A stretch of 64,000 nt of DNA, from assembly GCF_014842265.1 (NCBI RefSeq), contig NZ_JACYVI010000008.1, positions 62,001-126,000 on the forward strand, read 5' to 3'. The position numbers and the translations under genes are program-made. The stretch comes from Pseudomonas sp. CFBP 13711. GTDB taxonomy: Bacteria; Pseudomonadota; Gammaproteobacteria; Pseudomonadales; Pseudomonadaceae. Under the pieces are notes generated by a model. The model was not told where the DNA came from. It worked only from the letters and a program-made list of their open reading frames with translations, and did not search any database. Positions 55,194 through 64,000 of this stretch are shown here, in pieces (within the stretch, counting starts at the first letter, position 1; every line of letters begins with the position of its first letter).

Positions 55194-56534
55194 TCACTCC
55201 AACCCCAACTTCTTCAACCGATAGCGCATCGACCTGAAGGTCAAATTCAAACGCTGCGCGGCCGCCGTGCGATTCCAGCGGGTTTCTTCCAGCGCTTGCA
55301 GGATGAGCTTGCGTTCGATGCTTTCCAGATAGTCTTCCAGATTATCGATGTCGGCCAGGCTCGGGCCGTCTTGCTCGGTGGGGCGTGACGGCTCGGCCAG
55401 GCGCAGGTCTGCGGTGTTGATCTGATCGTCTTCGCACAGCGTGTACGCCCGTTCGAGCATGTTTTCCAGCTCGCGCACATTGCCAGGAAAACGATAGCCC
55501 TTGAGCGCCGCCAGCGCATGGGGCGGGAGGAGGGTGGCAGGCTCGCCGGCGGATTCAGTCAGGCGACGCAGCACGCTGTTGGCGATCTCTTCGATGTCTT
55601 CGCGGCGCTCGCGCAAGGGCGGTACGCGGAGCTCGATGACGTTCAGCCGGTAGTACAAATCCTGACGGAAACGCCCGGCCGCCACTTCCTGATTGAGGTC
55701 CTTGTGGGTGGCACACAGCACGCGAACGTCCACCACTTGCTCCTGCTGGCCGCCGATGGCGCGAACGGATTTTTCCTGGATCGCGCGGAGCAGTTTCACT
55801 TGCATCGCCAGCGGCAGGTCAGCCACTTCATCGAGAAACAGGGTCCCGCCGTTCGCAACCTGAAACAGCCCGGGCTTGTCTTCGTGGGCGCCGGTGAAGC
55901 TGCCTTTGCGGTGCCCGAAGAATTCGCTTTCCATAAGCTCTGACGGGATTGCGCCACAGTTGACCGGCACGAACGGCTGTTCGGCGCGCGGGCCTTGCTC
56001 ATGAATCAACCGGGCTACCAATTCTTTGCCGCTGCCCGATTCGCCACTGATGTAAATCGGCGCCTGGCTGCGGGCCAGTTTGGCGATTTGCTTGCGCAGC
56101 GCCTGCATCGGTGGCGAGCTGCCGAGCAGGCGGTTATCGATGCGGTTGTCTTCAGCAGGCGCAATACGCAGGCGCAGAGCGCTCGTCACCAACTCACGCA
56201 ATCGCGTCAGGTCGACAGGCTTGGTCAGAAAATCGAACGCGCCGGCTTTCAGGGCATGGATCGCTGTGTCGAGGCTGCCGTGGGCGGTGATCATCGCCAC
56301 CGGCACCTGGTTGTGGCGCTTTTGAATGTGCTGCACCAGCTCCAGGCCATTGCCATCGGGCAGGCGCATGTCGGTCAGGCACAGGTCGAACGCTTCGCGG
56401 GCCAGCCACTCTTGGGCTTCCTTGACGTTTCGCGCGCTGCGGGTGTCTAGCTTCATTCGTCCGAGCGTGATTTCCAGCAACTCACGAATGTCCGGCTCAT
56501 CGTCGACGATCAGAATTTTTTGCCGTGGGCTCAT
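55194..56534 (-). CDS. pilR: Two-component response regulator PilR (sigma-54 activator)
   Basis: 446 residues from MSPRQKILIVDDEPDIRELL; the start at 56534 is chosen over an upstream one because it fits PilR. Receiver domain with phospho-Asp in CLTDMRLPDGNG (about 54), AAA domain with GESGSGKELVAR (Walker A) and the sigma-54 loop GSFTGAHEDK, Fis-type HTH at the C-terminus (NRTAAAQRLNLTFRSMRYRL). It activates pilin genes with RpoN. Co-transcribed with pilS (2-base gap). Confidence 0.95.
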   Translation of the reverse strand: MSPRQKILIVDDEPDIRELLEITLGRMKLDTRSARNVKEAQEWLAREAFDLCLTDMRLPDGNGLELVQHIQKRHNQVPVAMITAHGSLDTAIHALKAGAFDFLTKPVDLTRLRELVTSALRLRIAPAEDNRIDNRLLGSSPPMQALRKQIAKLARSQAPIYISGESGSGKELVARLIHEQGPRAEQPFVPVNCGAIPSELMESEFFGHRKGSFTGAHEDKPGLFQVANGGTLFLDEVADLPLAMQVKLLRAIQEKSVRAIGGQQEQVVDVRVLCATHKDLNQEVAAGRFRQDLYYRLNVIELRVPPLRERREDIEEIANSVLRRLTESAGEPATLLPPHALAALKGYRFPGNVRELENMLERAYTLCEDDQINTADLRLAEPSRPTEQDGPSLADIDNLEDYLESIERKLILQALEETRWNRTAAAQRLNLTFRSMRYRLKKLGLE

Positions 56535-56536
56535 GT

Positions 56537-58129
56537 TCAGCTCAGCTTGAACGGATGGGCGAAGGTAATTCGCATGCAGCTTCCGCCACCTTCCCGTGGT
56601 GTGTAATTGAGGCTCGCCTGATTGCTTTCGCACAGTTCGCGCGACAGGTACAGGCCCAGGCCGGTTCCTTTGCTTTCGGTGGTGAAGAAGGGCTCGAAGA
56701 TTTTCGCGAGATGCTCTTCGGCAACGCCCGGCCCGTCGTCAAGAACTTCCAGCGTCGGCAGTTCGCTGAACGGTGCTTGAAACAACCTTAGCCAAACTTG
56801 CGCGTGTTCGTGCAGCTGGCCGCTATAGCGCAAACCGTTTTGCACCAGATTGCTCATCACTTGCTGCAACTGTTCCGCGTCCATCTGCGTACTGAGCACG
56901 CCTGCACCGATGTCCAGATGCACGCTTTGTCCCGCCGTCAGCTCATCGCCAAGGTTGCGGACGAACGCCTCGAGCCACTGCTTGAGGTCGAGCAGATGGG
57001 GCTCGGTCTGACGTCGACGAGACAACTGCAGAACGTTCTCGATCACCAGATTCATCCGCCGCGATTGATCGTGAATGATTTGACTGAGACGCCGGTCCGG
57101 AACGGTCAGTTCCTCGGATTCCAGCTGCAGTTGGGCGGCGTGACTGATGGCGCCCAGCGGGTTGCGGATCTCGTGGGCGATACCGGCGGTCAGTCTGCCC
57201 AGCGCGGCCAGTTTGAGCTGCTGGGCCTGTTGGGAAATCTGCGACAGGTCATCGAGAAATACCAACGTATGGCGATGACTGCCGCGCGCCAGGGCGATGA
57301 ACCCCGGACGCAGCACCGGGCCAATGGCCGAGGTGGTGATGCTGCGCGGTGCCATGGACGGGTTGGCCATCCACTGACCCAGGCGCTCGACCAACTGCGG
57401 CGAGTAAACATCGATGATTTCGCCCAGCAGGCGCTCGTGGCCCAGCAGATTCAGCGCGCTCTGGTTGGCCAGCAGCACCTTGTGTTCTTCGTCGAGCACC
57501 AAAATGCCGGTCCGCATGCGCTGCAGGATCAATGCGTTGAGCTCTTCAAGGTTGTCGACGTCAGCGGCGCGGCGTTCGGCGATGTCTTCGCTGAGCTGCA
57601 GCCGGCGTGAGAGGGCCTGGACCAGCAGGGCCGCCGCAAAGCACAGGGCACCCAGCGAGCCGGCCTGCACGAAATGATTGGCGGCAGAGGGCTTGTGATA
57701 GCTGATGTAGAAGGTCAGGTAAATGATGCCGATGGCTGACAGCGCGGCAATCAGCAGCCCGGTTCGTTTGCGCAGCAGCACATTGCTGATCGCCACCGAC
57801 GCAATGATCAGGTTGCCAATGCCGCTCGGCGCCCCGCCCCCGGCATAGAACAGTGCCGCCAGCATCAGCGTATCGGCCATGGCCAGGGAGAACAGTTGCC
57901 CCTGGCGGCTTGGGCGTTCGAGCAGCACCACGACGAGGATGTTGAACACCAGATACAGCCAACAGCCGATCCGGAACAGCTCGATATCGGCCAGCTCCAG
58001 CAGTTCGGCATCCAGGCTGCTGGAGATCAGCAGCACCAGCAGCACGCCGATGCTCAGACGATAGAGGTGATACAGCCGCAGGATGCGTTGTGCCTGAGGT
58101 GTCGTCAGCGAAAGGCTGTCAGCGGTCAC
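56537..58129 (-). CDS. pilS: Sensor histidine kinase PilS
   Basis: 530 residues. Six transmembrane helices (about 20-185), PAS region, then HisKA with phospho-His in LTAGIAHEIRNPLGAISHAA (about 320) and HATPase with QQVMSNLVQNGLRYS, DDGPGV and GTGLGLYLSRELCE. Senses pilin levels in the membrane and phosphorylates PilR. It overlaps the 3' end of the preceding small gene by 11 bases. Confidence 0.94.
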   Translation of the reverse strand: MTADSLSLTTPQAQRILRLYHLYRLSIGVLLVLLISSSLDAELLELADIELFRIGCWLYLVFNILVVVLLERPSRQGQLFSLAMADTLMLAALFYAGGGAPSGIGNLIIASVAISNVLLRKRTGLLIAALSAIGIIYLTFYISYHKPSAANHFVQAGSLGALCFAAALLVQALSRRLQLSEDIAERRAADVDNLEELNALILQRMRTGILVLDEEHKVLLANQSALNLLGHERLLGEIIDVYSPQLVERLGQWMANPSMAPRSITTSAIGPVLRPGFIALARGSHRHTLVFLDDLSQISQQAQQLKLAALGRLTAGIAHEIRNPLGAISHAAQLQLESEELTVPDRRLSQIIHDQSRRMNLVIENVLQLSRRRQTEPHLLDLKQWLEAFVRNLGDELTAGQSVHLDIGAGVLSTQMDAEQLQQVMSNLVQNGLRYSGQLHEHAQVWLRLFQAPFSELPTLEVLDDGPGVAEEHLAKIFEPFFTTESKGTGLGLYLSRELCESNQASLNYTPREGGGSCMRITFAHPFKLS

Positions 58130-58358
58130 GTGCAGCGGGACCCTGCAAACGGTGCGCTTCGGTGCAATACCATTTCTGGTTCTGGCTCAGCGCGCGATCT
58201 TGAGGGACGTGCACGCCACATTGCGCGCAACGCACCATGGGCGCAGCGTCGAGTTCAGGCGTTGCGGGTTTCGGGCGTGGGGCAGGGCCTTTGGTCAGGC
58301 GTTTGAAGAACCAGATGGCCGCCACGATCAGGGCGATCCACATAATCAAGCGAATCAT
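58119..58358 (-). CDS. PP0621-family small membrane protein
   Basis: 79 residues: one N-terminal transmembrane helix (MIRLIMWIALIVAAIWFFKR) and a cytoplasmic zinc-ribbon-like region MVRCAQCGVHVPQDRA with a Cys pair, then WYCTEAH. This is the PP0621 layout. Function unknown. First gene of the operon with pilS-pilR. Confidence 0.8.
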   Translation of the reverse strand: MIRLIMWIALIVAAIWFFKRLTKGPAPRPKPATPELDAAPMVRCAQCGVHVPQDRALSQNQKWYCTEAHRLQGPAARDR

Positions 58359-58458
58359 GTCTGTCAGCTTATGAAGTGAAGAGCGCGCAGTGTAGCCAAG
58401 CGGGTGTCGGGCGCACAGTCATCTCCATCGCCGGATGCTGTCGGAAAACGGTCAGGCA

Positions 58459-58487
58459 TGAAAAAAGGCCCCGAAGGGCCTTTTTCA
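58459..58487. terminator. Bidirectional terminator after bamD
   Basis: AAAAAAGGCCC-CGAA-GGGCCTTTTT (58461-58485). It lies 20 bases past the bamD stop, with A- and T-runs on both sides. Confidence 0.85.
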
Positions 58488-58506
58488 GCTGACGCTTGGC
58501 AGGGAA

Positions 58507-59529
58507 TCAGTCGAACAGGCCAAAGGTCATGTAGCTGAAGATCGAGCGGCTTTTCGGCGTGCCGTCGTCGTCATTGTTTTTCTTCTCTTCGTCAGCCGAC
58601 TGGTTCTCAGGCAACAGGTCGGCAGGGATGGCTTCCTTGGCGTCCTGGTACTGCTTGATCACGTCCTGGTTGGCGCGGGTTTGTCCTGGCGGCAACGGCG
58701 GACGGCTTTCGATCAGGCCCAACGTCGCCTTGGACAGCCACGAGCGGTTGTCGGCTTCTGCCGTGCGCGCTTCGAACTTGCCGTCGACCAGTTGCGGGTG
58801 ATCCGGGTAGTTGGTTTTCAGGACTTGCAGGCTGGTGTCAGCCAGGTCGTCCAGGTGCAGGCGCTGATAGGCCTCGACCATGACCGCCAGGCCGTCACCG
58901 ACCGATGGGGTTTCCTGGAAGTTCTCAACCACGTAACGACCGCGGTTGGCGGCTGCGACGTAGGCCTGACGGGTCAGGTAGTAGTCGGCAACGTGTATCT
59001 CGTAGGCCGCCAGCAGGTTGCGCAGGTAAATCATGCGCTGCTTGGCGTCAGGGGCGTAGCGGCTGTTCGGGTAACGACTGGTCAGCTGAGCGAACTCGTT
59101 GTACGAATCGCGAGCGGCGCCCGGGTCACGCTTGGTCTGATCCAGCGGCAGGAAGCGGGCGATGATGCCGACGTCCTGGTCGAACGAGGTCAGGCCCTTG
59201 AGGTAATAGGCGTAGTCGACGTTCGGGTGTTGCGGGTGCAGACGAATGAAACGCTCGGCCGCCGATTTGGCAGCTTCCGGCTCGCCATTCTTGTAGTTGG
59301 CGTAGATCAGCTCGAGTTGCGCCTGGTCAGCGTAGCGACCGAACGGATAACGCGACTCCAGCGCCTTGAGCTTCTCGGTGGCGCTGTTATAGCTGTTGTT
59401 GTCCAGATCGGCCTGCGCCTGCTGGTACAGCTCGACTTCACTGAGGTTTTCGTCGATGACTTCTTTCTTCGAAGAACAGGCAACAGTAAGTCCGAGGATG
59501 GCTATCAGCAGCAGGTGTTTCACTTGCAT
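58507..59529 (-). CDS. bamD: Outer-membrane assembly lipoprotein BamD (ComL)
   Basis: 340 residues from [20 protein letters not shown]; lipobox TVAC, so lipid-anchored. TPR repeats: [40 protein letters not shown] and [19 protein letters not shown]. The BAM complex inserts beta-barrels in the outer membrane. The long Asp-rich tail ([17 protein letters not shown]) is typical of Pseudomonas. Essential in E. coli. Confidence 0.95.
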   Translation of the reverse strand: MQVKHLLLIAILGLTVACSSKKEVIDENLSEVELYQQAQADLDNNSYNSATEKLKALESRYPFGRYADQAQLELIYANYKNGEPEAAKSAAERFIRLHPQHPNVDYAYYLKGLTSFDQDVGIIARFLPLDQTKRDPGAARDSYNEFAQLTSRYPNSRYAPDAKQRMIYLRNLLAAYEIHVADYYLTRQAYVAAANRGRYVVENFQETPSVGDGLAVMVEAYQRLHLDDLADTSLQVLKTNYPDHPQLVDGKFEARTAEADNRSWLSKATLGLIESRPPLPPGQTRANQDVIKQYQDAKEAIPADLLPENQSADEEKKNNDDDGTPKSRSIFSYMTFGLFD

Positions 59530-59680
59530 GGCGGCTTGCGTCCCTATAACGGCCTGCTGTCTTGCGCAGGACCGTCCTGTTATGATGGGCGCCCCGTGGA
59601 ACCCCCGGGACAAAAGACGCCGTATTTAACCACAAGCGCACAGCCGAAACCAAAGGCCAGTGCCACCTCCTAGTTTGAGC

Positions 59681-60643
59681 ATGTCTGAGATCATAGAACT
59701 CCGCGCAGAGGTGCCGTCCGAATTGGGCGGTCAACGCCTCGACCAAGTCGCCGCCCAACTATTCGCAGAGCACTCGCGCTCGCGCCTTTCCGCCTGGATC
59801 AAAGACGGTCGCCTGACTGTGGACGGAGGCGCGTTGCGCCCGCGTGACATCGTGCATGGTGGCGCCGTTCTGCTCCTCAAAGCCGAGCAGGAAGCCCAGG
59901 GCGAGTGGATCGCGCAGGACATCGAGCTCGACATCGTCTACGAAGACGACCAGATCCTGGTGATCAACAAGCCGTCCGGTCTGGTTGTGCATCCGGCAGC
60001 GGGTCACGCCGACGGCACCCTGCTCAATGCCTTGCTGCACCATGTGCCGGACATCATCAATGTCCCGCGTGCCGGCATCGTGCACCGCCTGGACAAGGAC
60101 ACCACCGGCCTGATGGTGGTCGCCAAGACCATTCAGGCGCAGACGCAGTTGGTCACCCAACTTCAGAATCGCAGCGTTAGCCGCATTTATGAGTGCATCG
60201 TCATCGGCGTGGTGACCTCGGGCGGCAAGATCAACGCACCGATCGGTCGTCATGGTCAGCAGCGTCAGCGCATGGCGGTCATGGAAGGCGGCAAGCCTGC
60301 CGTCAGCCATTACCGGGTTCTGGAGCGTTTCCGTTCGCACACCCACGTGCGGGTCAAGCTGGAAACCGGGCGTACCCACCAGATCCGTGTGCACATGGCC
60401 CACATCAACTTCCCGCTGGTCGGCGACCCTGCCTACGGCGGTCGTTTCCGGATCCCGCCTGCGGCCAGTGTCACCATGGTCGAATCGCTGAAACATTTCC
60501 CGCGTCAGGCGCTGCATGCGCGTTTCCTTGAACTGGATCATCCGACGACCGGTAAGCGCATGAGCTGGGAATCGCCGCTGCCAGACGACTTTGTCTGGTT
60601 GCTGACGCTGCTCAAGCAAGACCGCGAAGCGTTCATCGGATGA
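59681..60643 (+). CDS. rluD: 23S rRNA pseudouridine synthase RluD
   Basis: 320 residues from MSEIIELRAEVPSELGGQRL. N-terminal S4 domain (QRLDQVAAQLFAEHSRSRLS) and catalytic Asp in the motif GIVHRLDKDTTGLMVVAKT (about 140). Modifies positions 1911, 1915 and 1917 of 23S rRNA. Divergent from bamD, overlapping pgeF by 4 bases. Confidence 0.94.
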   Translation: MSEIIELRAEVPSELGGQRLDQVAAQLFAEHSRSRLSAWIKDGRLTVDGGALRPRDIVHGGAVLLLKAEQEAQGEWIAQDIELDIVYEDDQILVINKPSGLVVHPAAGHADGTLLNALLHHVPDIINVPRAGIVHRLDKDTTGLMVVAKTIQAQTQLVTQLQNRSVSRIYECIVIGVVTSGGKINAPIGRHGQQRQRMAVMEGGKPAVSHYRVLERFRSHTHVRVKLETGRTHQIRVHMAHINFPLVGDPAYGGRFRIPPAASVTMVESLKHFPRQALHARFLELDHPTTGKRMSWESPLPDDFVWLLTLLKQDREAFIG

Positions 60644-61380
60644 CTGAGAGCGTGACGGACTGGCTGATTCCCGACTGGCCTGCGCCGGCGGGTGTCGATG
60701 CGTGCGTCACGACGCGATCGGGCGGAGTCAGCGCGACGCCGTTCGACAGCTTCAATCTGGGTGATCACGTTAACGACGATCCAGCGACCGTTGCGCACAA
60801 CCGTTCCGCACTCACCTCGCGCCTGAATATCCAGCCTGCATGGTTGAAGCAGGTTCATGGCGTCAACGTGGTCGAGGCCGCGCCGGCAGAAGTGCTTGAG
60901 GCTGATGCAAGTTGGAGCAAAACCCCGGGGGTGGCCTGCACCATCATGACGGCCGATTGCTTGCCGGCACTGTTCTGCAACAAAGCGGGCACTCAGGTCG
61001 CCGCTGCCCATGCGGGCTGGCGCGGTCTGGCGGCGGGCGTGCTTGAGGCGACGGTGGACAGTTTTGCCGATGCGCCCTCCGACATCCTGGTCTGGCTTGG
61101 CCCTGCCATCGGGCCGCAGGCATTCGAAGTCGGTCCCGAAGTGCGCGAAGCCTTCATGGCGACGCACCCCCAGACGGCCGATGCGTTCGTGCCGAGCGCC
61201 AACGCTGGCAAGTTCATGGCCGATATCTACCAGTTGGCTCGCCTGCGTCTGGCCGCCCACGGCGTGACAGCGGTGTATGGCGGCGGCCTCTCAACCTACA
61301 ACGATGAGCGATTCTTCTCCTATCGCCGTGGCGCACGCACCGGACGGTTCGCCTCGCTTGTCTGGCTCGAAGCCCGGTAG
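60640..61380 (+). CDS. pgeF: Peptidoglycan editing factor (YfiH-like laccase-fold)
   Basis: 246 residues. Metal-binding residues in TIMTADCLPALFCN and AAHAGWRGLAAGVLEA, with AWLKQVHGVNVV, all of the YfiH/PgeF family. It prevents misincorporation of non-canonical amino acids in peptidoglycan precursors. Translationally coupled to rluD by ATGA. Confidence 0.9.
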   Translation: MTESVTDWLIPDWPAPAGVDACVTTRSGGVSATPFDSFNLGDHVNDDPATVAHNRSALTSRLNIQPAWLKQVHGVNVVEAAPAEVLEADASWSKTPGVACTIMTADCLPALFCNKAGTQVAAAHAGWRGLAAGVLEATVDSFADAPSDILVWLGPAIGPQAFEVGPEVREAFMATHPQTADAFVPSANAGKFMADIYQLARLRLAAHGVTAVYGGGLSTYNDERFFSYRRGARTGRFASLVWLEAR

Positions 61381-61455
61381 CCTCCGCGCTCCCGCACTAA
61401 TTCCTTCTGAATTCCTTCCTTCAAGCTAATGTTGATCCATGTCAACCCGTCAGCG

Positions 61456-61483
61456 CTTGAATCCTGCCTAATCGGCCGCATGT
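61456..61483 (+). promoter_or_regulatory. Sigma-32-like heat-shock promoter of clpB
   Basis: CTTGAAT (61456-61462), 13-base spacer, CCGCATGT (61476-61483); consensus is CTTGAAA-N13-15-CCCCATNT. It lies 73 bases before the clpB start codon. Confidence 0.65.
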
Positions 61484-61556
61484 AAAGAACCATCTGGCAG
61501 GTTTTCTTTATTAGGTGTGTTCATTACTCCGGCCTGCCCATTTAGGAAGGTGACCC

Positions 61557-64000
61557 ATGCGTATTGACCGTTTAACCAGCAAATTGCAACTCGCTCTTTC
61601 AGATTCTCAATCACTGGCGGTGGGCCTGGACCATCCGGCCATCGAGCCTGCGCACTTGATGCAGGCGCTGCTTGAACAGCAGGGCGGTTCGATCAAGCCT
61701 TTGTTGCTGCAAGTGGGCTTCGACATCAATAGCCTGCGCACCGCGCTGACCAAAGAGCTTGACCAACTGCCGAAGATCCAGAACCCGACTGGCGACGTGA
61801 ACATGTCGCAGGATCTGGCGCGCCTGTTGAATCAGGCCGATCGTCTGGCTCAGCAAAAAGGCGATCAGTTCATCTCCAGCGAGCTGGTGTTGCTCGCCGC
61901 CATGGACGAGAACAGCAAGCTCGGCAAGCTGCTGCTCGGCCAGGGTGTCAGCAAGAAAGCCCTGGAAAACGCCATCAGCAACCTGCGTGGCGGCGATGCT
62001 GTCAACGACCCGAACGCGGAAGAATCCCGTCAGGCGCTGGACAAGTACACCGTCGACCTGACCAAGCGCGCCGAGGAAGGCAAGCTTGACCCGGTGATTG
62101 GCCGAGACGATGAGATCCGTCGGACCATCCAGGTGCTGCAACGCCGGACCAAGAACAACCCGGTATTGATCGGTGAGCCTGGCGTGGGTAAAACCGCCAT
62201 CGCCGAAGGCCTTGCTCAGCGCATCATCAACGGCGAAGTGCCGGACGGCTTGCGTGGCAAGCGTCTGCTGTCCCTGGACATGGGCGCGCTGATCGCGGGC
62301 GCCAAGTTCCGTGGCGAGTTTGAAGAGCGCCTGAAAGGCCTGCTCAATGAACTATCGAAGCAGGAAGGGCAGATCATTCTGTTCATCGACGAACTGCACA
62401 CCATGGTCGGTGCCGGCAAGGCCGAAGGCTCGATGGACGCCGGCAACATGCTCAAGCCGGCGCTGGCCCGTGGCGAGCTGCATTGCGTGGGCGCCACGAC
62501 GCTCAATGAGTACCGCCAATATATAGAGAAGGACGCCGCTCTCGAACGTCGCTTCCAGAAAGTGCTGGTGGATGAACCGAGTGAAGAAGACACCATCGCC
62601 ATCCTGCGCGGCTTGAAAGAGCGCTATGAGGTTCACCACAAGGTGGCGATCACCGACGGCGCGATCATTGCGGCGGCCAAACTCAGCCATCGCTACATCA
62701 CCGATCGGCAGCTGCCGGACAAGGCTATCGACCTGATCGACGAAGCGGCCAGCCGCATTCGTATGGAGATCGACTCCAAGCCGGAAGTGCTCGACCGTCT
62801 TGAGCGTCGCCTGATCCAGTTGAAGGTAGAAGCGCAGGCGCTGAAGAAGGAAGACGACGAGGCCGCGATCAAGCGCCTGGAAAAACTCCAGGAAGAGATC
62901 CAGCGCCTTGAGCGGGAGTACGCCGACCTCGAAGAAATCTGGACTTCCGAAAAAGCTGAAGTGACCGGCTCTGCGCAGATTCAGCAGAAGATCGAGCAGT
63001 CTCGCCAGGAACTGGAAGCGGCGCGGCGTAAGGGTGACCTCAACCGCATGGCTGAATTGCAGTACGGCGTGATTCCCGATCTGGAGCGCAGCCTGCAGAT
63101 GGTCGACCAGCACGGCAAGCCGGAGAACCAGCTGCTGCGCAGCAAGGTGACCGAGGAAGAGATTGCCGAAGTCGTGTCCAAGTGGACGGGCATTCCGGTG
63201 TCGAAGATGCTCGAAGGCGAGCGTGACAAGCTGCTGAAAATGGAAGAGCTGCTGCACCAGCGCGTGATCGGGCAGAACGAAGCGGTCGTCGCGGTGGCCA
63301 ACGCTGTGCGCCGGTCGCGTGCCGGGCTGTCGGACCCTAACCGCCCGAGCGGCTCGTTCATGTTCCTCGGCCCAACCGGTGTGGGTAAGACCGAGCTGTG
63401 CAAGGGGCTGGCGGAGTTCCTGTTCGACACCGAAGAGGCGATGGTGCGGATCGATATGTCCGAGTTCATGGAGAAGCATTCCGTGGCTCGTCTGATCGGC
63501 GCGCCCCCTGGCTATGTCGGTTACGAAGAGGGTGGCTATCTGACCGAAGCGGTACGCCGCAAGCCTTACTCGGTCATCCTGCTGGACGAAGTCGAGAAAG
63601 CGCACCCGGACGTCTTCAACGTCCTGCTGCAAGTGCTCGAAGACGGGCGTTTGACCGACAGTCACGGGCGTACGGTGGATTTCCGTAATACCGTGATCGT
63701 CATGACCTCCAACCTGGGCTCGGCTCGCATTCAGGAGCTGGTGGGCGATCGGGAAGGGCAGCGCGCAGCGGTCATGGATGCGCTCACCACGCACTTCCGT
63801 CCGGAGTTCATCAACCGGGTCGACGAAGTGGTGATCTTCGAACCGCTGGCTCGCGACCAGATCGCCGGCATCACCGAGATCCAGTTGGGCCGTCTGCGTC
63901 AGCGTCTGGCGGAGCGCGATCTGCGCCTGGAACTGTCCACCGAGGCGATGGACAAGCTGATCGCCGTCGGCTACGACCCTGTGTACGGCGCGCGTCCGCT
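61557..64000 (+). CDS. clpB: ClpB disaggregase (partial at window end)
   Basis: 814 residues visible, open to the window end (ATG at 61557 after TAGGAAGGTGACCC). N-domain ([20 protein letters not shown]-type repeat), NBD1 Walker [11 protein letters not shown], coiled-coil M-domain ([20 protein letters not shown]), NBD2 Walker [11 protein letters not shown] and [16 protein letters not shown] linker. It works with DnaK to dissolve aggregates. About 40-45 C-terminal residues are missing. Confidence 0.96.
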   Translation, partial: MRIDRLTSKLQLALSDSQSLAVGLDHPAIEPAHLMQALLEQQGGSIKPLLLQVGFDINSLRTALTKELDQLPKIQNPTGDVNMSQDLARLLNQADRLAQQKGDQFISSELVLLAAMDENSKLGKLLLGQGVSKKALENAISNLRGGDAVNDPNAEESRQALDKYTVDLTKRAEEGKLDPVIGRDDEIRRTIQVLQRRTKNNPVLIGEPGVGKTAIAEGLAQRIINGEVPDGLRGKRLLSLDMGALIAGAKFRGEFEERLKGLLNELSKQEGQIILFIDELHTMVGAGKAEGSMDAGNMLKPALARGELHCVGATTLNEYRQYIEKDAALERRFQKVLVDEPSEEDTIAILRGLKERYEVHHKVAITDGAIIAAAKLSHRYITDRQLPDKAIDLIDEAASRIRMEIDSKPEVLDRLERRLIQLKVEAQALKKEDDEAAIKRLEKLQEEIQRLEREYADLEEIWTSEKAEVTGSAQIQQKIEQSRQELEAARRKGDLNRMAELQYGVIPDLERSLQMVDQHGKPENQLLRSKVTEEEIAEVVSKWTGIPVSKMLEGERDKLLKMEELLHQRVIGQNEAVVAVANAVRRSRAGLSDPNRPSGSFMFLGPTGVGKTELCKGLAEFLFDTEEAMVRIDMSEFMEKHSVARLIGAPPGYVGYEEGGYLTEAVRRKPYSVILLDEVEKAHPDVFNVLLQVLEDGRLTDSHGRTVDFRNTVIVMTSNLGSARIQELVGDREGQRAAVMDALTTHFRPEFINRVDEVVIFEPLARDQIAGITEIQLGRLRQRLAERDLRLELSTEAMDKLIAVGYDPVYGARP

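Overview
The window is a chromosomal segment of a fluorescent-type Pseudomonas. The evidence is the gene order from a PA4576-like ATP-dependent protease through fklB, ispB, rplU-rpmA-obgE-proB, rpsT/murJ-ribF-ileS-lspA-fkpB-ispH, the minor pilins, thiO, pilR-pilS, bamD, rluD, pgeF and clpB. This order, recalled from general knowledge of Pseudomonas, matches the P. aeruginosa PA4542-PA4579 region. Two kinds of Pseudomonas REP palindromes and a 60% or higher GC core fit as well. No rRNA, tRNA, IS transposase, prophage or CRISPR array was found.

Region by region. 1-7159: end of pbpC, a 160-bp tandem repeat carrying REP pairs, two DUF4136 lipoproteins, cmoM with a MazG-like pyrophosphohydrolase, and a maoC/fabG-like/thiolase acyl-CoA cluster. 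7160-18600 (accessory): an array of related modules. Each module has a minus-strand gene for a large, leaderless, Ig-like beta-repeat protein, a divergent control region with a CTGTCA-N4-TGACAG palindrome, and a plus-strand AraC-family gene that is complete only once (15751-16557) and exists twice more as a cupin-domain-only remnant. A RIO-type kinase gene is embedded near the end of the array. 18900-21000: two tandem halovibrin (HvnA)-like lipoprotein genes. 21000-24400: a small periplasmic protein, an orphan CopZ-like chaperone, a DUF4105 (Lnb-like) protein and a DUF3015 protein. 24600-42800: conserved housekeeping block (protease, peptidyl-prolyl isomerases, polyprenyl synthesis, ribosomal proteins, ObgE, proline synthesis, MurJ, RibF, IleS, LspA, IspH).

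42800-52820 carries two convergent type IV minor-pilin operons: a compact fimT / pilV-W-X-E set without PilY1, and a second fimU-pilV-W-X-pilY1-pilE set with a 1453-residue PilY1. Pilin control genes pilS-pilR follow downstream. Between thiO and pilR sits a nucleotidyltransferase/HEPN toxin-antitoxin pair preceded by a near-perfect 19-bp inverted repeat. The window ends in bamD, rluD, pgeF and a clpB gene cut by the window edge, with a sigma-32-like promoter.

The most unusual part is the Ig-like/AraC module array: repeated duplication, an in-frame fusion of two complete paralogues, shared truncation breakpoints next to a recurring AATAAATC-rich motif, and conserved palindromes that suggest shared regulation. 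The function of the Ig-like proteins could not be recognised from sequence.
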